A stretch of 48,499 nt of DNA, taken from the NCBI GenBank assembly GCA_938091995.1, contig CALKNZ010000021.1, forward strand, positions 1 to 48,499, read 5' to 3'. Below the pieces are notes generated by a model, which saw only the letters and a program-made list of their open reading frames with translations, ran no database searches and was not told the DNA's origin. This DNA is from an uncultured Luminiphilus sp. Lineage in GTDB: Bacteria; Pseudomonadota; Gammaproteobacteria; Pseudomonadales; Halieaceae. Below are positions 36,219 to 45,111 of this stretch, in pieces (the stretch's first letter is position 1; every line of letters begins with the position of its first letter). A program made the position numbers and the translations under genes.

Positions 36219-37325
36219 TCAGGGGTTTTTAACTTTATCGCCAACAGAGAGCGGTCGTGTTGCTGTTAACACCAAGGCATAACTCGCTTTTTCGTACACG
36301 GCAAATATCATCAAAACGCCGGCTCTGACATCCGGCAAGGTGACCATTTCCTGCTTTACAGGATCCAGAACAACCTCACCTGTTTGATAAATAGCGAGGA
36401 CATCGCCAACCGTCAGGCCTTCGCGATCGCCACGGTTAACTGTAACGATGTTCATCGGGCCAATTTGGGTCACCCCAGAACTGACCGCCACCATAAACCC
36501 GTTTTCAATTTCAACATCGGGAGATTTAGGCTGAAAGAAGGCATCCAAAATGCCTTGCTGTAGAGGAATGAGCCGATCACCAATGCGAATTTCTTCCGTC
36601 ATGCGGGTGATTTCGAACTCCTTAACCGCATCATCAGCAAGCACCTCGGCTCCCGAAGAAAACAGTGAGGCACTCCCAATATCCAGCCCTGTGATACCCA
36701 AAGTCTCTTGGGTTACTGGATCTACAACCGGGCTGCCTTGCCGAATAATGCCGAACACCTGGTCACCGGTGACGACTGGCCCGCGAACGTAAATACGATC
36801 CCCAAGGCCACTAATGATCCGTTGAGCGTCCCCGGCAATCACATAGGGTAGATCGGGAAAAACTCCGGGCTCAAGTATTCGGTTATTGCGCAAAAATGGG
36901 TCGATCTGATCACGCGGAATGGGCGGTATCGCTGTATTAAGGGGTTGACTGCGAATATTGGGAGAGAGTTTAACGCCGCCACGACTTGCCAACCCCAATC
37001 TGGGGCGCCCTGCTTCCCAGCGCAGCGCCAATACATCACCTGGGTAAATGCGATGGGGATTATCCACCTGTGGATTAATCTCCCAAAGTTCAGGCCAACG
37101 CCAAGCCTCCTGCAAAAAGACCCCGCTAATACCCCAAAGCGTGTCGCCTTGCTGCACCACGTAGTTGAGCGGCACGTCTTTTTTCAATGTCAGCGCGTTT
37201 GATGAGGGAGACTGCGCGAGAGACAGCGCCGAGACAAAACCCAAGACAAACACCCACAATAAACCCAGGTGTTTGAGCTTAGACACAACCCGTCTATTCC
37301 CTGGTACCAAAGATCGATTCACCAT
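36219..37325 (-). CDS. LysM-domain exported protein (PA0020-like)
   Basis: A 368-residue protein with a signal peptide (about 1-38, with a hydrophobic core at 19-36) and an N-terminal LysM domain. YVVQQGDTLWGISGVFL starts near residue 55, followed by WPELWEINPQVDNPHRIYPGDVLAL, which should bind peptidoglycan. The rest is beta-rich with repeated short blocks, such as DRIYVRGPVVTGDQVFGI and GDREGLTVGDVLAIY. The function of this conserved neighbour of dprA and def is not established. It is divergent from def, with 227 bases between starts. Confidence 0.88.
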   Translation of the reverse strand: MVNRSLVPGNRRVVSKLKHLGLLWVFVLGFVSALSLAQSPSSNALTLKKDVPLNYVVQQGDTLWGISGVFLQEAWRWPELWEINPQVDNPHRIYPGDVLALRWEAGRPRLGLASRGGVKLSPNIRSQPLNTAIPPIPRDQIDPFLRNNRILEPGVFPDLPYVIAGDAQRIISGLGDRIYVRGPVVTGDQVFGIIRQGSPVVDPVTQETLGITGLDIGSASLFSSGAEVLADDAVKEFEITRMTEEIRIGDRLIPLQQGILDAFFQPKSPDVEIENGFMVAVSSGVTQIGPMNIVTVNRGDREGLTVGDVLAIYQTGEVVLDPVKQEMVTLPDVRAGVLMIFAVYEKASYALVLTATRPLSVGDKVKNP

Positions 37326-37392
37326 CCGGCTGTCCTCGTTTGCTACTGTGTCTTTGGGTTCAATACCATCATTGGTGACCCATCGGCCTTTC

Positions 37393-37420
37393 TACACAAA
37401 TGCACAATTACACAAATGCA
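37393..37420. repeat. 12-bp direct repeat TACACAAATGCA, two copies, 16-bp period
   Basis: Perfect copies at 37393-37404 and 37409-37420 lie in the region between the divergent lysM and def genes. Paired direct repeats in a divergent promoter region suggest a regulator binding site, but no protein can be assigned. Confidence 0.4.
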
Positions 37421-37448
37421 TACTTTGTCAGCTAGGACGTAAGCCCCT

Positions 37449-37470
37449 GACTGACGCTATAATATCAGTC
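37449..37470 (+). promoter_or_regulatory. def promoter -10 box flanked by inverted repeat
   Basis: A perfect TATAAT at 37458-37463 lies about 90 bases upstream of the def ATG, with no good -35 box at the right spacing. Arms GACTGA (37449-37454) and TCAGTC (37465-37470) flank it symmetrically, as expected for an operator that would block polymerase. Confidence 0.4.
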
Positions 37471-37552
37471 TGATCCGCCGAGTAAGCACTGGCAAGCGCA
37501 AATGCTGCCATCTTATACCCTTACAAACCAATGCAAAGTCACGGCCCCTACC

Positions 37553-38059
37553 ATGGCAATACTGTCGATTCTTGAATTTCCAGACCCAAGACTGCGTACC
37601 GTTGCTGTACCCGTCACAGAGGTTGATGCCCGTGTGCGAAGACTAACCGACGATATGCTTGAGACCATGTATGACGCCCCCGGCATAGGCTTAGCGGCAA
37701 CACAGGTTGATGTCCACGAACGCGTTATCGTTATTGATATTTCCGAGAACAAAGACCAACCAAAGATTTTTATCAATCCGGTCATCGAAGCCCTCGATGA
37801 GACCCTGGGTGAATATGATGAGGGCTGTCTATCGGTCCCGGGCTTTTTCGAAACCATCCGGCGACCTGAGCGTATTCGGGTTACCGCAATTAATCGTGAT
37901 GGAGAAGTATTCTCCAATGAGTTGGATGGCCTGTTAGCTATCTGCCTGCAACACGAAATCGATCATCTAGAGGGAAAGCTTTTCGTTGATTACCTTTCCC
38001 CCCTAAAGCGCCAACGTATTCGCGGCAAGCTCGAAAAGGCCCAGCGCCAACGTGACTAA
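37553..38059 (+). CDS. def: Peptide deformylase
   Basis: Removes the formyl group from nascent proteins. It is a 168-residue class I enzyme with the three metal motifs intact. GIGLAATQ is at 44-51, EGCLSVPG supplies Cys92, and [10 protein letters not shown] supplies His134, Glu135 and His138. ATG 37553 is chosen because [14 protein letters not shown] is the standard start, although the frame is open for 17 more codons. It is followed within a few bases by fmt, which supplies the formyl group this enzyme removes, and then rsmB and trkA, the conserved def-fmt-rsmB-trkA order. Confidence 0.97.
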   Translation: MAILSILEFPDPRLRTVAVPVTEVDARVRRLTDDMLETMYDAPGIGLAATQVDVHERVIVIDISENKDQPKIFINPVIEALDETLGEYDEGCLSVPGFFETIRRPERIRVTAINRDGEVFSNELDGLLAICLQHEIDHLEGKLFVDYLSPLKRQRIRGKLEKAQRQRD

Positions 38060-38062
38060 AAT

Positions 38063-39028
38063 ATGAGCACGTCTCGTCGGGTGGTTTTTGCGGGGACGCC
38101 TGAGTTCGCTGCGGCCCATCTCGATGCTGTCATCGGAGCAGGCCATGAAGTTTGCGCTGTTCTAACACAGCCCGACCGCCCTGCAGGTCGCGGCAAGCAA
38201 CTACAAGCTTCAGCAGTAAAGCGCCGGGCACAAGCCGCCGAAATTGCCGTCCTACAGCCGGTTTCACTGCGTACCCCAGAAAGCCACGACTTCCTGAGGG
38301 CACTGAATGCCGACATTATGGTGGTCGTTGCCTATGGGCTGATTCTCCCGCAATCTATTCTGGACATTCCCGCTAACGGTTGCCTCAACGTCCATGCCTC
38401 GCTGCTACCGCGCTGGCGTGGCGCCGCGCCGATACAACGCGCAATTGAGGCGGGGGACACCCACACGGGTATCACGATCATGCAGATGGAAGCCGGGCTG
38501 GATACCGGTCCTATGATTGCCAAGAGCGCGCTGGAAATAACGGCCTCTGAAACCAGCGGCACGCTTCATGACCGCCTGACAGAGCTGGGGCCTAGGCTTT
38601 TGCTAGAAGTCCTAGAGACACTGCCTCAACGACTGACGCAAGCCACTCCACAGAAAGACAGCGATGCAACTTACGCCGCTAAAATTACAAAACAGGAAGC
38701 CCAGCTTGATTGGACACTCGATGCCGATGTGCTGTCGCGGAAAATTCGTGCCTTTAATCCCACATCGGTCTGCTTCAGTTACCTAGGCAATGAACGCCTC
38801 AAGGTATGGCAGGCCAGTGTCGTGTCTGCGCCGGAGGAGTCTGTTGCTGGGCGCATCATTACATCTGACGCCGACGGTATTGTTGTGGCCTGTGGTAAGG
38901 GCGCCCTAAAAATTTCAGTCGCGCAATTTCCGGGCGCTAAAGCACTACCGGTAGCTGCTTTACTCAATGGCCGAGGCCCCCAACTTGGCAAAGGCCAGCA
39001 ATTCACGGCCCAGGGTAATCTTCCGTGA
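38063..39028 (+). CDS. fmt: Methionyl-tRNA formyltransferase
   Basis: Formylates initiator Met-tRNA using 10-formyltetrahydrofolate. The 321 residues begin RRVVFAGTPEFAAAHLDAVI. The catalytic region has VVVAYGLILPQSILD, then NVHASLLPRWRGAAPIQRAI (the Asn-His-Ser/Ala signature), and GITIMQMEAGLDTGPM with the catalytic Asp. The C-terminal tRNA-binding domain starts near residue 205 (RKIRAFNPTSVCFSYL). It starts 3 bases after the def stop and its own stop overlaps the rsmB GTG, so the three are one translationally coupled unit. Confidence 0.97.
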   Translation: MSTSRRVVFAGTPEFAAAHLDAVIGAGHEVCAVLTQPDRPAGRGKQLQASAVKRRAQAAEIAVLQPVSLRTPESHDFLRALNADIMVVVAYGLILPQSILDIPANGCLNVHASLLPRWRGAAPIQRAIEAGDTHTGITIMQMEAGLDTGPMIAKSALEITASETSGTLHDRLTELGPRLLLEVLETLPQRLTQATPQKDSDATYAAKITKQEAQLDWTLDADVLSRKIRAFNPTSVCFSYLGNERLKVWQASVVSAPEESVAGRIITSDADGIVVACGKGALKISVAQFPGAKALPVAALLNGRGPQLGKGQQFTAQGNLP

Positions 39029-40338
39029 AATCCAAGCTAACCACTCGGGCAGTGGCGGCGCGCATACTGGCATCGGTATCTGCTGGAGAGTCGCTTGTAC
39101 GAGCACTGCCCACAGGACTAGAGCCACTAAGCCAGGAAAATCGACCGCTGGTTCAGGAGCTGGTCTACGGCACACTGCGAGAATGGCCACGACTCGAAGG
39201 CATTGCCCTGCAGCTGCTTAACAAACCACCCCGAGCGAAAGACGCCGATATTCTCTGCCTCATACTGACCGGTATTCACCAGCTATCTGGCCTGAATGTA
39301 CCCGCTCATGCGGCGGTCGGTGAGACCGTTGAAGCCGCCAAAAGCTTAGGCAAATCTTGGGCAGCCGGTCTGATCAATGGCTGTCTACGCAATTACCAAC
39401 GGCAAAAAGACACTCTTGAGCACAAACTCACGCAGAGCCAAGGTCACGCACTACCCCAATGGCTTTGGGAAGAGATCTGCGAGCAATGGCCTAATCAAGC
39501 GGACGAAATTGCTCGGGCAAGTCGCGAACATCCACCCATGACACTGCGTGTCAACCAACAACGTGTGTCCAGGGCGGACTACATCAACCAGTTGCTTAAT
39601 GCTGGCATACCGGTGACCGCTCACCCAAATATTGGTACAGCATTAACACTGCAAACTCCTAGGCCTGTATCCAGTATTCCCGGTTTTCTTGAGGGCTGTA
39701 GCTCGGTCCAAGATGCCTCCGCTCAACTAGCGGCCTATTTTTTACAGCCGCAAAATCAGGAGTCTATTTTCGATGCCTGCGCTGCACCCGGTGGTAAGGC
39801 CTGCCACCTACTTGAATGTGCACCTTCGGCACAGGTACTAGCCGCCGATATCAGCGACCAACGCCTTGAGGGGGTCAGAGAAAATAGCATTCGACTAAAC
39901 CTGCCCTTAGACATAAGGGTGGTAAATGCAACTCAGGCAGATGCAATGTTAGAGTCCAGACAATTCGACGCTATTCTTGCAGATGTTCCCTGTTCAGCCA
40001 CCGGGGTGATGCGACGAAACCCAGATATTAAACTGACCCGCAAAGCCTCAGATATTCAAACCTTCGTTCAGCAGCAGCGAGAAATCCTTGCAGGTTTGTG
40101 GCCTTTAGTAAAACCCGGTGGGCGGCTGCTGTATGTGACCTGCTCATTGCTGGAGGCGGAAAACGATAAAATTATCGAGGCCTCCCAGGCGCAGTTACCT
40201 CAGTGTAAAGTCTTACAGCTGGCAGGCGAGACAGGACTCAGTACCCGCTTCGGTGTGCAAACCCTGCCATCGCCTACCGGTGGCGACGGGCTTTATTTTT
40301 CACTCTTAAAAAAAATGGCAACTGATCCGTGCGTGTAG
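39025..40338 (+). CDS. rsmB: 16S rRNA m5C967 methyltransferase RsmB (Sun)
   Basis: Methylates C967 of 16S rRNA using S-adenosylmethionine. The 437 residues have an N-terminal NusB-like domain (about 1-140) containing ENRPLVQELVYGTLREWPRL. The SAM-dependent domain has IFDACAAPGGKACHLLE (motif I), VLAADISDQRLEGVREN, ADVPCSATGVMRRNPDIK (motif IV Cys) and LLYVTCSLLEAEND (motif VI, catalytic Cys). The start GTG overlaps the fmt stop by 4 bases. trkA follows after 80 bases, which include a possible 21-codon leader ORF. Confidence 0.95.
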   Translation: MKSKLTTRAVAARILASVSAGESLVRALPTGLEPLSQENRPLVQELVYGTLREWPRLEGIALQLLNKPPRAKDADILCLILTGIHQLSGLNVPAHAAVGETVEAAKSLGKSWAAGLINGCLRNYQRQKDTLEHKLTQSQGHALPQWLWEEICEQWPNQADEIARASREHPPMTLRVNQQRVSRADYINQLLNAGIPVTAHPNIGTALTLQTPRPVSSIPGFLEGCSSVQDASAQLAAYFLQPQNQESIFDACAAPGGKACHLLECAPSAQVLAADISDQRLEGVRENSIRLNLPLDIRVVNATQADAMLESRQFDAILADVPCSATGVMRRNPDIKLTRKASDIQTFVQQQREILAGLWPLVKPGGRLLYVTCSLLEAENDKIIEASQAQLPQCKVLQLAGETGLSTRFGVQTLPSPTGGDGLYFSLLKKMATDPCV

Positions 40339-40356
40339 TTTGCGGTAAAAAACACC

Positions 40357-40422
40357 ATGAAAATCAGGCGCAGGACGTTTAAGGTCATATCACCTCCCAA
40401 AGAGAGGCCAAACAAGCTGTGA
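40357..40422 (+). CDS. Possible 21-codon leader ORF upstream of trkA
   Basis: ATG 40357 opens a short frame rich in Arg and Lys (MKIRRRTFKVISPPKERPNK) that stops with TGA overlapping the trkA GTG as GTGA. The ribosome binding site is poor. The overlap would allow translational coupling to trkA, whose own AGAGG site is rather far (11 bases) from its GTG. It may equally be chance. Confidence 0.25.
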   Translation: MKIRRRTFKVISPPKERPNKL

Positions 40423-41795
40423 AAATTATAATTCTTGGTGCGGGACAAGTAGGAGGGACGCTAGCTGAGCAGCTAGCCGACGAGCAAAACGAAATCACCG
40501 TCGTCGACAGTCAAGCAACCACCCTTCGAGCCCTGCAGGAAAGGCTCGATATTCGCACGGTGCATGGCGATGCCGCCCACCCCTCGACCCTGCTCAACGC
40601 CGGTGCCGAAAACGCTGATCTGCTCATCGCCGTCACAAACTCTGACGAAATCAACATGATGGCGTGCCAGGTTGCGTTTACGCTTTATCGAACGCCGAAA
40701 AAAATCTCTCGCATACGCAGCTCTGACTATCTCAATAACACCCAGACACTATTTAAAAGTGGTGCCATACCGGTCGATGTCATTATTGGCCCGGAGCAGC
40801 TGGTCACCAGTAATATCGAACAACTCATTGCTAACCCTGGCTCCCTACAGGTTCTGGATTTTGCCGAGGGCCGCATTCGTCTAGTTGCGGTGCGAGCTAT
40901 CGAGGGTGGGCCGATTGTAGGTCGGCAGCTTCAGGAAATTCGTGATCACATGCCCAATGTGGATACACGCGTAGCCGCTATCTTTCGCCATGGTTCTCCC
41001 CCCATCATTCCCGAGGGGCTCACCGTCGTTCAACCCAACGATGAGGTGTTTTTCATTGCCGCGCGAGAAAATATTCGCGCAGTCACCTCAGAGCTTAGGA
41101 CCATCGACGAACCCTACCGTCGCGTCATGATTGCGGGCGGCGGTAACATTGGGGCCACCTTGGCCAGCCGCCTCGAACGCGATTATCAGGTGAAGGTTTT
41201 AGAGTTGAGCTACGATCGATGCCGCGTTCTCTCGGAAATGCTTGAGAAATCGGTCGTTCTTCACGGCAGTGCCAATGAACCGTCATTACTGCTTCAAGAA
41301 AATATTGAGCAGACTGATGTGTTCTGTGCACTCACCAACAACGATGAATCAAACATCATGATGTCGATGCTGGCCAAACGCCTGGGTGCGAAAAAGGTCA
41401 TTACATTAATTACCAATGCCGCTTATGCGGATCTCGTAGGGGAAGAAATCGATATTGCTATTTCACCTCAGCAAATCACTATTGGCAGTTTGCTGACCCA
41501 CATTAGACGTGGTGACATCAGTAATGTGCACTCCTTGCGCCGGGGAGCCGCAGAGGCCATTGAACTCATTGCTCACGGTGATGCGCGTACTTCAAAGGTA
41601 ATTGGTAAACGGCTTGATGAGATCGAGCTACCCCAAGGGGTTACCGTTGGCGCCATATTGCGGGGTTCGAACGTCGTGATTGCCCACAGCCATATTACAG
41701 TAGAGCCCGATGACCACGTCATTCTGTTCCTGACCGACCGGAACCGAATCGATGAAGTGGAGCGGTTATTCGCACCCGGATTTGGGTTTTTCTAA
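40419..41795 (+). CDS. trkA: Trk potassium uptake regulatory subunit TrkA
   Basis: NAD-binding cytoplasmic subunit that gates the Trk potassium transporter. The 458 residues are a tandem duplication of RCK domains. The first Rossmann motif, KIIILGAGQVGGTLAEQL, is at the N terminus, and the second, VMIAGGGNIGATLASRLE, is near residue 232. Each is followed by a TrkA-C domain, with FFIAARENIR closing the first and the protein ending VILFLTDRNRIDEVERLFAPG. The start is GTG 40419. The stop TAA shares one base with the trkH ATG, so the potassium transporter is encoded as a coupled pair. Confidence 0.96.
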   Translation: MKIIILGAGQVGGTLAEQLADEQNEITVVDSQATTLRALQERLDIRTVHGDAAHPSTLLNAGAENADLLIAVTNSDEINMMACQVAFTLYRTPKKISRIRSSDYLNNTQTLFKSGAIPVDVIIGPEQLVTSNIEQLIANPGSLQVLDFAEGRIRLVAVRAIEGGPIVGRQLQEIRDHMPNVDTRVAAIFRHGSPPIIPEGLTVVQPNDEVFFIAARENIRAVTSELRTIDEPYRRVMIAGGGNIGATLASRLERDYQVKVLELSYDRCRVLSEMLEKSVVLHGSANEPSLLLQENIEQTDVFCALTNNDESNIMMSMLAKRLGAKKVITLITNAAYADLVGEEIDIAISPQQITIGSLLTHIRRGDISNVHSLRRGAAEAIELIAHGDARTSKVIGKRLDEIELPQGVTVGAILRGSNVVIAHSHITVEPDDHVILFLTDRNRIDEVERLFAPGFGFF

Positions 41796-43243
41796 TGCAT
41801 CTACCCGTGTCACTGCGCATCACTGGCGTGTTGCTGATGCTCTTCAGTACAGCCATGTTGCCACCTATGACCCTCGGCTTGCTAGACAACGACGGGTCAG
41901 CCCATGCTTTTGCAATTGCCTTTGGTATTAACCTGCTCGCGGGCTTTACCCTGTGGTTGCCGACACGGGGCGCACGCAGGGATCTTCGTATTCGCGACGG
42001 CTTTCTCGTAACCGCTTTGTTTTGGATCGTCCTTGGCACTTTTGGCTCAGTGCCTTTTCTCACCAGTGAAGCTGTCACGCTATCCTTGGCCGACGCATTG
42101 TTTGAATCGGTGTCTGGCCTCACCACTACCGGCGCTACGGTTATTGCAGGCCTTGATGATTTGCCTCGATCAATACTCTTATACCGACAACAACTGCAGT
42201 GGCTGGGGGGAATAGGCATCATCGTGTTGGCAGTCGCAATCTTACCGATGCTTGGTATTGGCGGCATGCAGTTGTACAGAGCTGAAAGCACGGGCCCCGC
42301 CAAAGATCGCAAGCTGACACCCAGAATCACAGGCACCGCCAAGGCATTGTTTGGTATTTATCTTGGACTCACCACCCTTTGTGCAGCGGCCTATTGGATT
42401 GCCGGTATGTCATTGTTCGACGCGATTTGTCACGCTTTTTCAACCATAGCCATTGGTGGCTTCTCGACCCACGACGCCAGCATGGGATTTTTTCAAAGCG
42501 AGCTTATTCTTTTAATCTGTACATTTTTTATGGCGGCCTCAGCCATTAATTTTGGCTTGCACTTTATTGCCCTGCAACGGCGAAGCTTGGAAATTTACCA
42601 GCGGGACTCAGAAACACGATTCTTCAGTAGCGTCATCGGCATTGCCATTGTGATCACTTGCTTAACCTTGTTGGTCACCCAGACGCTGTCGCCTAGTGAG
42701 AGCCTGATCCACGGCATGTTCCAGACAGTATCCATCGCCACGACGACCGGGTTCACAACCCAGGATTTCTCACTGTGGCCACACTTCTTGCCGGTGCTGC
42801 TGCTTATCCTGTCTTTTATGGGTGGCTGCGCAGGCTCAACCGGCGGTGGCCTCAAAGCCATGCGTCTGCTACTGATATTTCGCCAGGGCATGCGCGAGTT
42901 AAAACAGCTATTACACCCCAACGCCATCATTCCATTAAAACTAGACGCCCGTCGGGTGCAGCCGTCGGTGGTGAGTGCGGTCTGGAGTTTCTATGCCGTC
43001 TATATGGTTTGCATGGTCACCATTATGCTGCTGATGCTAGCCACCGGACTCGACTTTGAATCGGCGTTTTCAGCCACCACTGCTGCTATGAACAACCTGG
43101 GGCCCGGGTTAGGCAGTGTCTCTGCCAACTACGCGGTGGTTAGCGAGATCGGTAAAGTTATTTTGTGTATCGCCATGCTCTTGGGAAGGCTCGAGGTTTT
43201 TACCTTACTGGTTTTGTTTACACCGGCTTTTTGGCGCCCCTGA
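41795..43243 (+). CDS. trkH: Trk potassium transporter membrane subunit TrkH/TrkI
   Basis: The potassium-translocating subunit in the inner membrane. The 482 residues are multi-pass with four P-loop repeats. Selectivity-filter segments include SVSGLTTTGATVI near residue 108, AFSTIAIGGFSTHD near 215, QTVSIATTTGFTTQDF near 310 and SATTAAMNNLGPGLGSVSAN near 428. The conserved filter glycines are present in all four. It is directly coupled to trkA. In Pseudomonas the trkH homologue is usually elsewhere, so the pair is more compact here. The C terminus has the usual LLGRLEVFTLLVLF. Confidence 0.95.
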   Translation: MHLPVSLRITGVLLMLFSTAMLPPMTLGLLDNDGSAHAFAIAFGINLLAGFTLWLPTRGARRDLRIRDGFLVTALFWIVLGTFGSVPFLTSEAVTLSLADALFESVSGLTTTGATVIAGLDDLPRSILLYRQQLQWLGGIGIIVLAVAILPMLGIGGMQLYRAESTGPAKDRKLTPRITGTAKALFGIYLGLTTLCAAAYWIAGMSLFDAICHAFSTIAIGGFSTHDASMGFFQSELILLICTFFMAASAINFGLHFIALQRRSLEIYQRDSETRFFSSVIGIAIVITCLTLLVTQTLSPSESLIHGMFQTVSIATTTGFTTQDFSLWPHFLPVLLLILSFMGGCAGSTGGGLKAMRLLLIFRQGMRELKQLLHPNAIIPLKLDARRVQPSVVSAVWSFYAVYMVCMVTIMLLMLATGLDFESAFSATTAAMNNLGPGLGSVSANYAVVSEIGKVILCIAMLLGRLEVFTLLVLFTPAFWRP

Positions 43244-43251
43244 TAGACCCC

Positions 43252-44064
43252 TCATTTTAATCCCCGAGCTGATTTTATAACCTCGTAAGCCGTCGATATT
43301 TCTTGAGACCGCTCCGTTCCCAACTTAACCATTTCGTCCGGCACGCCTTTCGCAATTAACTTGTCCGGATGGTTCTCACTCATCAACCGGCGATAACTCT
43401 TTTTAATCACCTCGTTAGAATCAGACGCGCTAACCCCAAGGGCCTGATAGGCGTCATCCAAACGATCCCGTGGCGCCGGCGCACCCATACTTTGGCGGCC
43501 CCCGCTACCCGTGTGGAAACGCGATTGTGCCACCAACATTGCCACCACCCGATCAACGGTTTGTGTCGGCATACCGAGCAAACTAGCAATATGATGTAAC
43601 GCCATGCGCTCGGGTTCAGCTAACTCACCATCTGCCAGAGCCATACTTGCGAGGAACGCAAATAAGGTTTGCTGGACTTGACGGCGTTGGCCAACTCTTG
43701 CCGCAAAGGCCGTCACCGTTGCGGCTGGATCAAAACCCGGCTCTGCGCCCTCACGGAAGTGTTGGATGGCAGAGCTTCTTTGCGAAGGATTTAGCCGCAG
43801 CTGGCGAAACATAGCTTCAGCCTGAGCAATCTCAGCCTCACTGACACGGCCATCAGACTTGGCGACATAACCCAACAACATAAAAGTTGTATCAAAAAAC
43901 TGCTTTTGACTGCGCGCAAGATTTTCGGGGCTGGCAGCTTGAAGCGCTTGCCAAAGACCTCGATCAAAGGCGTGACCAATAGCCACACCAAAAAATAAGC
44001 CCACAATACCTAAGGTAAAAAAACCGATCAGGCCTGCGACAAGCTTTCCCGTTATCTTGTTCAA
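43252..44064 (-). CDS. djlA: DjlA-type membrane co-chaperone (TerB and J domain)
   Basis: A type III J-domain protein that works with DnaK at the inner membrane. The 270 residues have an N-terminal helix (about 6-28, TGKLVAGLIGFFTLGIVGLF), as in DjlA. A TerB-like helical domain covers about 50-170, with YVAKSDGRVSEAEIAQAEAM and ADGELAEPERMALHHIASLL. A C-terminal J domain runs from about 203 (DDAYQALGVSASDSNEVIKK) and has the HPD motif in SENHPDKLI. It stops 8 bases from the convergent trkH stop and is downstream of the acyltransferase gene, with one base between them. The clients are unknown. Confidence 0.92.
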   Translation of the reverse strand: MNKITGKLVAGLIGFFTLGIVGLFFGVAIGHAFDRGLWQALQAASPENLARSQKQFFDTTFMLLGYVAKSDGRVSEAEIAQAEAMFRQLRLNPSQRSSAIQHFREGAEPGFDPAATVTAFAARVGQRRQVQQTLFAFLASMALADGELAEPERMALHHIASLLGMPTQTVDRVVAMLVAQSRFHTGSGGRQSMGAPAPRDRLDDAYQALGVSASDSNEVIKKSYRRLMSENHPDKLIAKGVPDEMVKLGTERSQEISTAYEVIKSARGLK

Positions 44065-44065
44065 A

Positions 44066-45025
44066 CTACTGCTCCGGTTTTATCTCAAATTGAGCGCGTG
44101 GAACCTTTAAGTTTTTATAGTGATCAGCACCCGTATCGGGGCGACAGCGAAATCTTTTATAGGACCATTGATATTGCGCGTCGTGACCCTTCATGAGGTC
44201 GGCAACCGCATGATTCATCGCCGTTAATGACACATGATCGTCATCATCGTAGACCTCGGCATTTGCCGCTTTGTATATCACTTTAAAACCGCCGGCGGTC
44301 CTTAGGGCAACACCCATAAAAGCTTTAGCTTTAGCGCGCTTAATAAGATTGCACCCTAGGCTGGCGGTTCCGCAGTCTACTCCCATAAACGGAACATTGA
44401 GCCCACCCGATGCCTCTGCGGGAACTTGGTCGGGTAGAATGCCTGAAATACCGCCTTGGCGCACGCAGCGCACCAGCGTCGCCAGCCCTCTGGGATCTGT
44501 AGGAACAAGCTGACTCCCGCTACGCTCCCTAGCGCTCTTAATCAGGTCGCCTAACCCAGTAATTTTAGGTGGCTCAAACAGGGCCACAGTATTACCCAGG
44601 GTTGCGAGGTGTAAGCCAAGCACCTCCCAATTACCAAGGTGAGGCCCCAAAACGATAACCCCGCTCCCCGATGCTAACGCTGCTTGGACCAATTCGGCGC
44701 CCTCAGTGCTTTCGATCAGGGAGGAGGTATGGGCCCAGGGCGCCTGCCAAACGTGCCCCATTTCTGCTGCCAAGGCACCCGTTTCCGCCAAGACTTCTCG
44801 CACCAACCGGTCTTGTGCCTCGGTATTGAATTGCGGATAAGCGAGCGCGATATTGCGCTCCACCACCCGGCGGCTTCGCCCATCCCAATGATATATCAGC
44901 CAACCCAGCCCACGCCCAATCGCCCTTACCCAGCGAATAGGCAGCCGGCAACTCAACCAAAGCAACCCCTTAAAAAGAAAGGGTACCCAACGATTGCGCA
45001 AAGAATGTGCATTAAATGAAAACAA
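44066..45025 (-). CDS. LpxL/HtrB-type lipid A acyltransferase
   Basis: A membrane-associated acyltransferase expected to add a secondary acyl chain to lipid A. The 319 residues have an N-terminal hydrophobic region (about 13-45), SRRVVERNIALAYPQF, and the catalytic H-x4-E in GPHLGNWEVLGLHL (His129, Glu134). GISGILPDQVPAEASGGLNVPFMG, which carries the DQ segment, is characteristic of the LPLAT family. The start is TTG 45025 with no strong ribosome binding site. No better start occurs before the conserved region. In Pseudomonas a homologue sits at the same place near glyQ. Which acyl chain and position it uses cannot be told. Confidence 0.9.
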   Translation of the reverse strand: MFSFNAHSLRNRWVPFLFKGLLWLSCRLPIRWVRAIGRGLGWLIYHWDGRSRRVVERNIALAYPQFNTEAQDRLVREVLAETGALAAEMGHVWQAPWAHTSSLIESTEGAELVQAALASGSGVIVLGPHLGNWEVLGLHLATLGNTVALFEPPKITGLGDLIKSARERSGSQLVPTDPRGLATLVRCVRQGGISGILPDQVPAEASGGLNVPFMGVDCGTASLGCNLIKRAKAKAFMGVALRTAGGFKVIYKAANAEVYDDDDHVSLTAMNHAVADLMKGHDAQYQWSYKRFRCRPDTGADHYKNLKVPRAQFEIKPEQ

Positions 45026-45075
45026 AAACCGCTACTCAAAAATAACAGTGCTTATTATGCCCTTGCTATCACGGG

Positions 45076-45081
45076 TATAAT
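45076..45081 (+). promoter_or_regulatory. Candidate -10 box for glyQ-glyS
   Basis: A perfect TATAAT 31 bases upstream of the glyQ GTG, which would give a short leader. The -35 region is weak (TTATTA with 18-base spacing), so the call rests mainly on the -10 and position. Confidence 0.4.
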
Positions 45082-45111
45082 CAAGGCCTGACACATTTAT
45101 CGGACCTCACC

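Noticed and set aside
41719..42342. Reverse-strand open frame of 207 codons
   Set aside because: Mirror of the trkA end and trkH start. Its composition is Arg/Ser/Pro-rich and it shows no recognisable domain.
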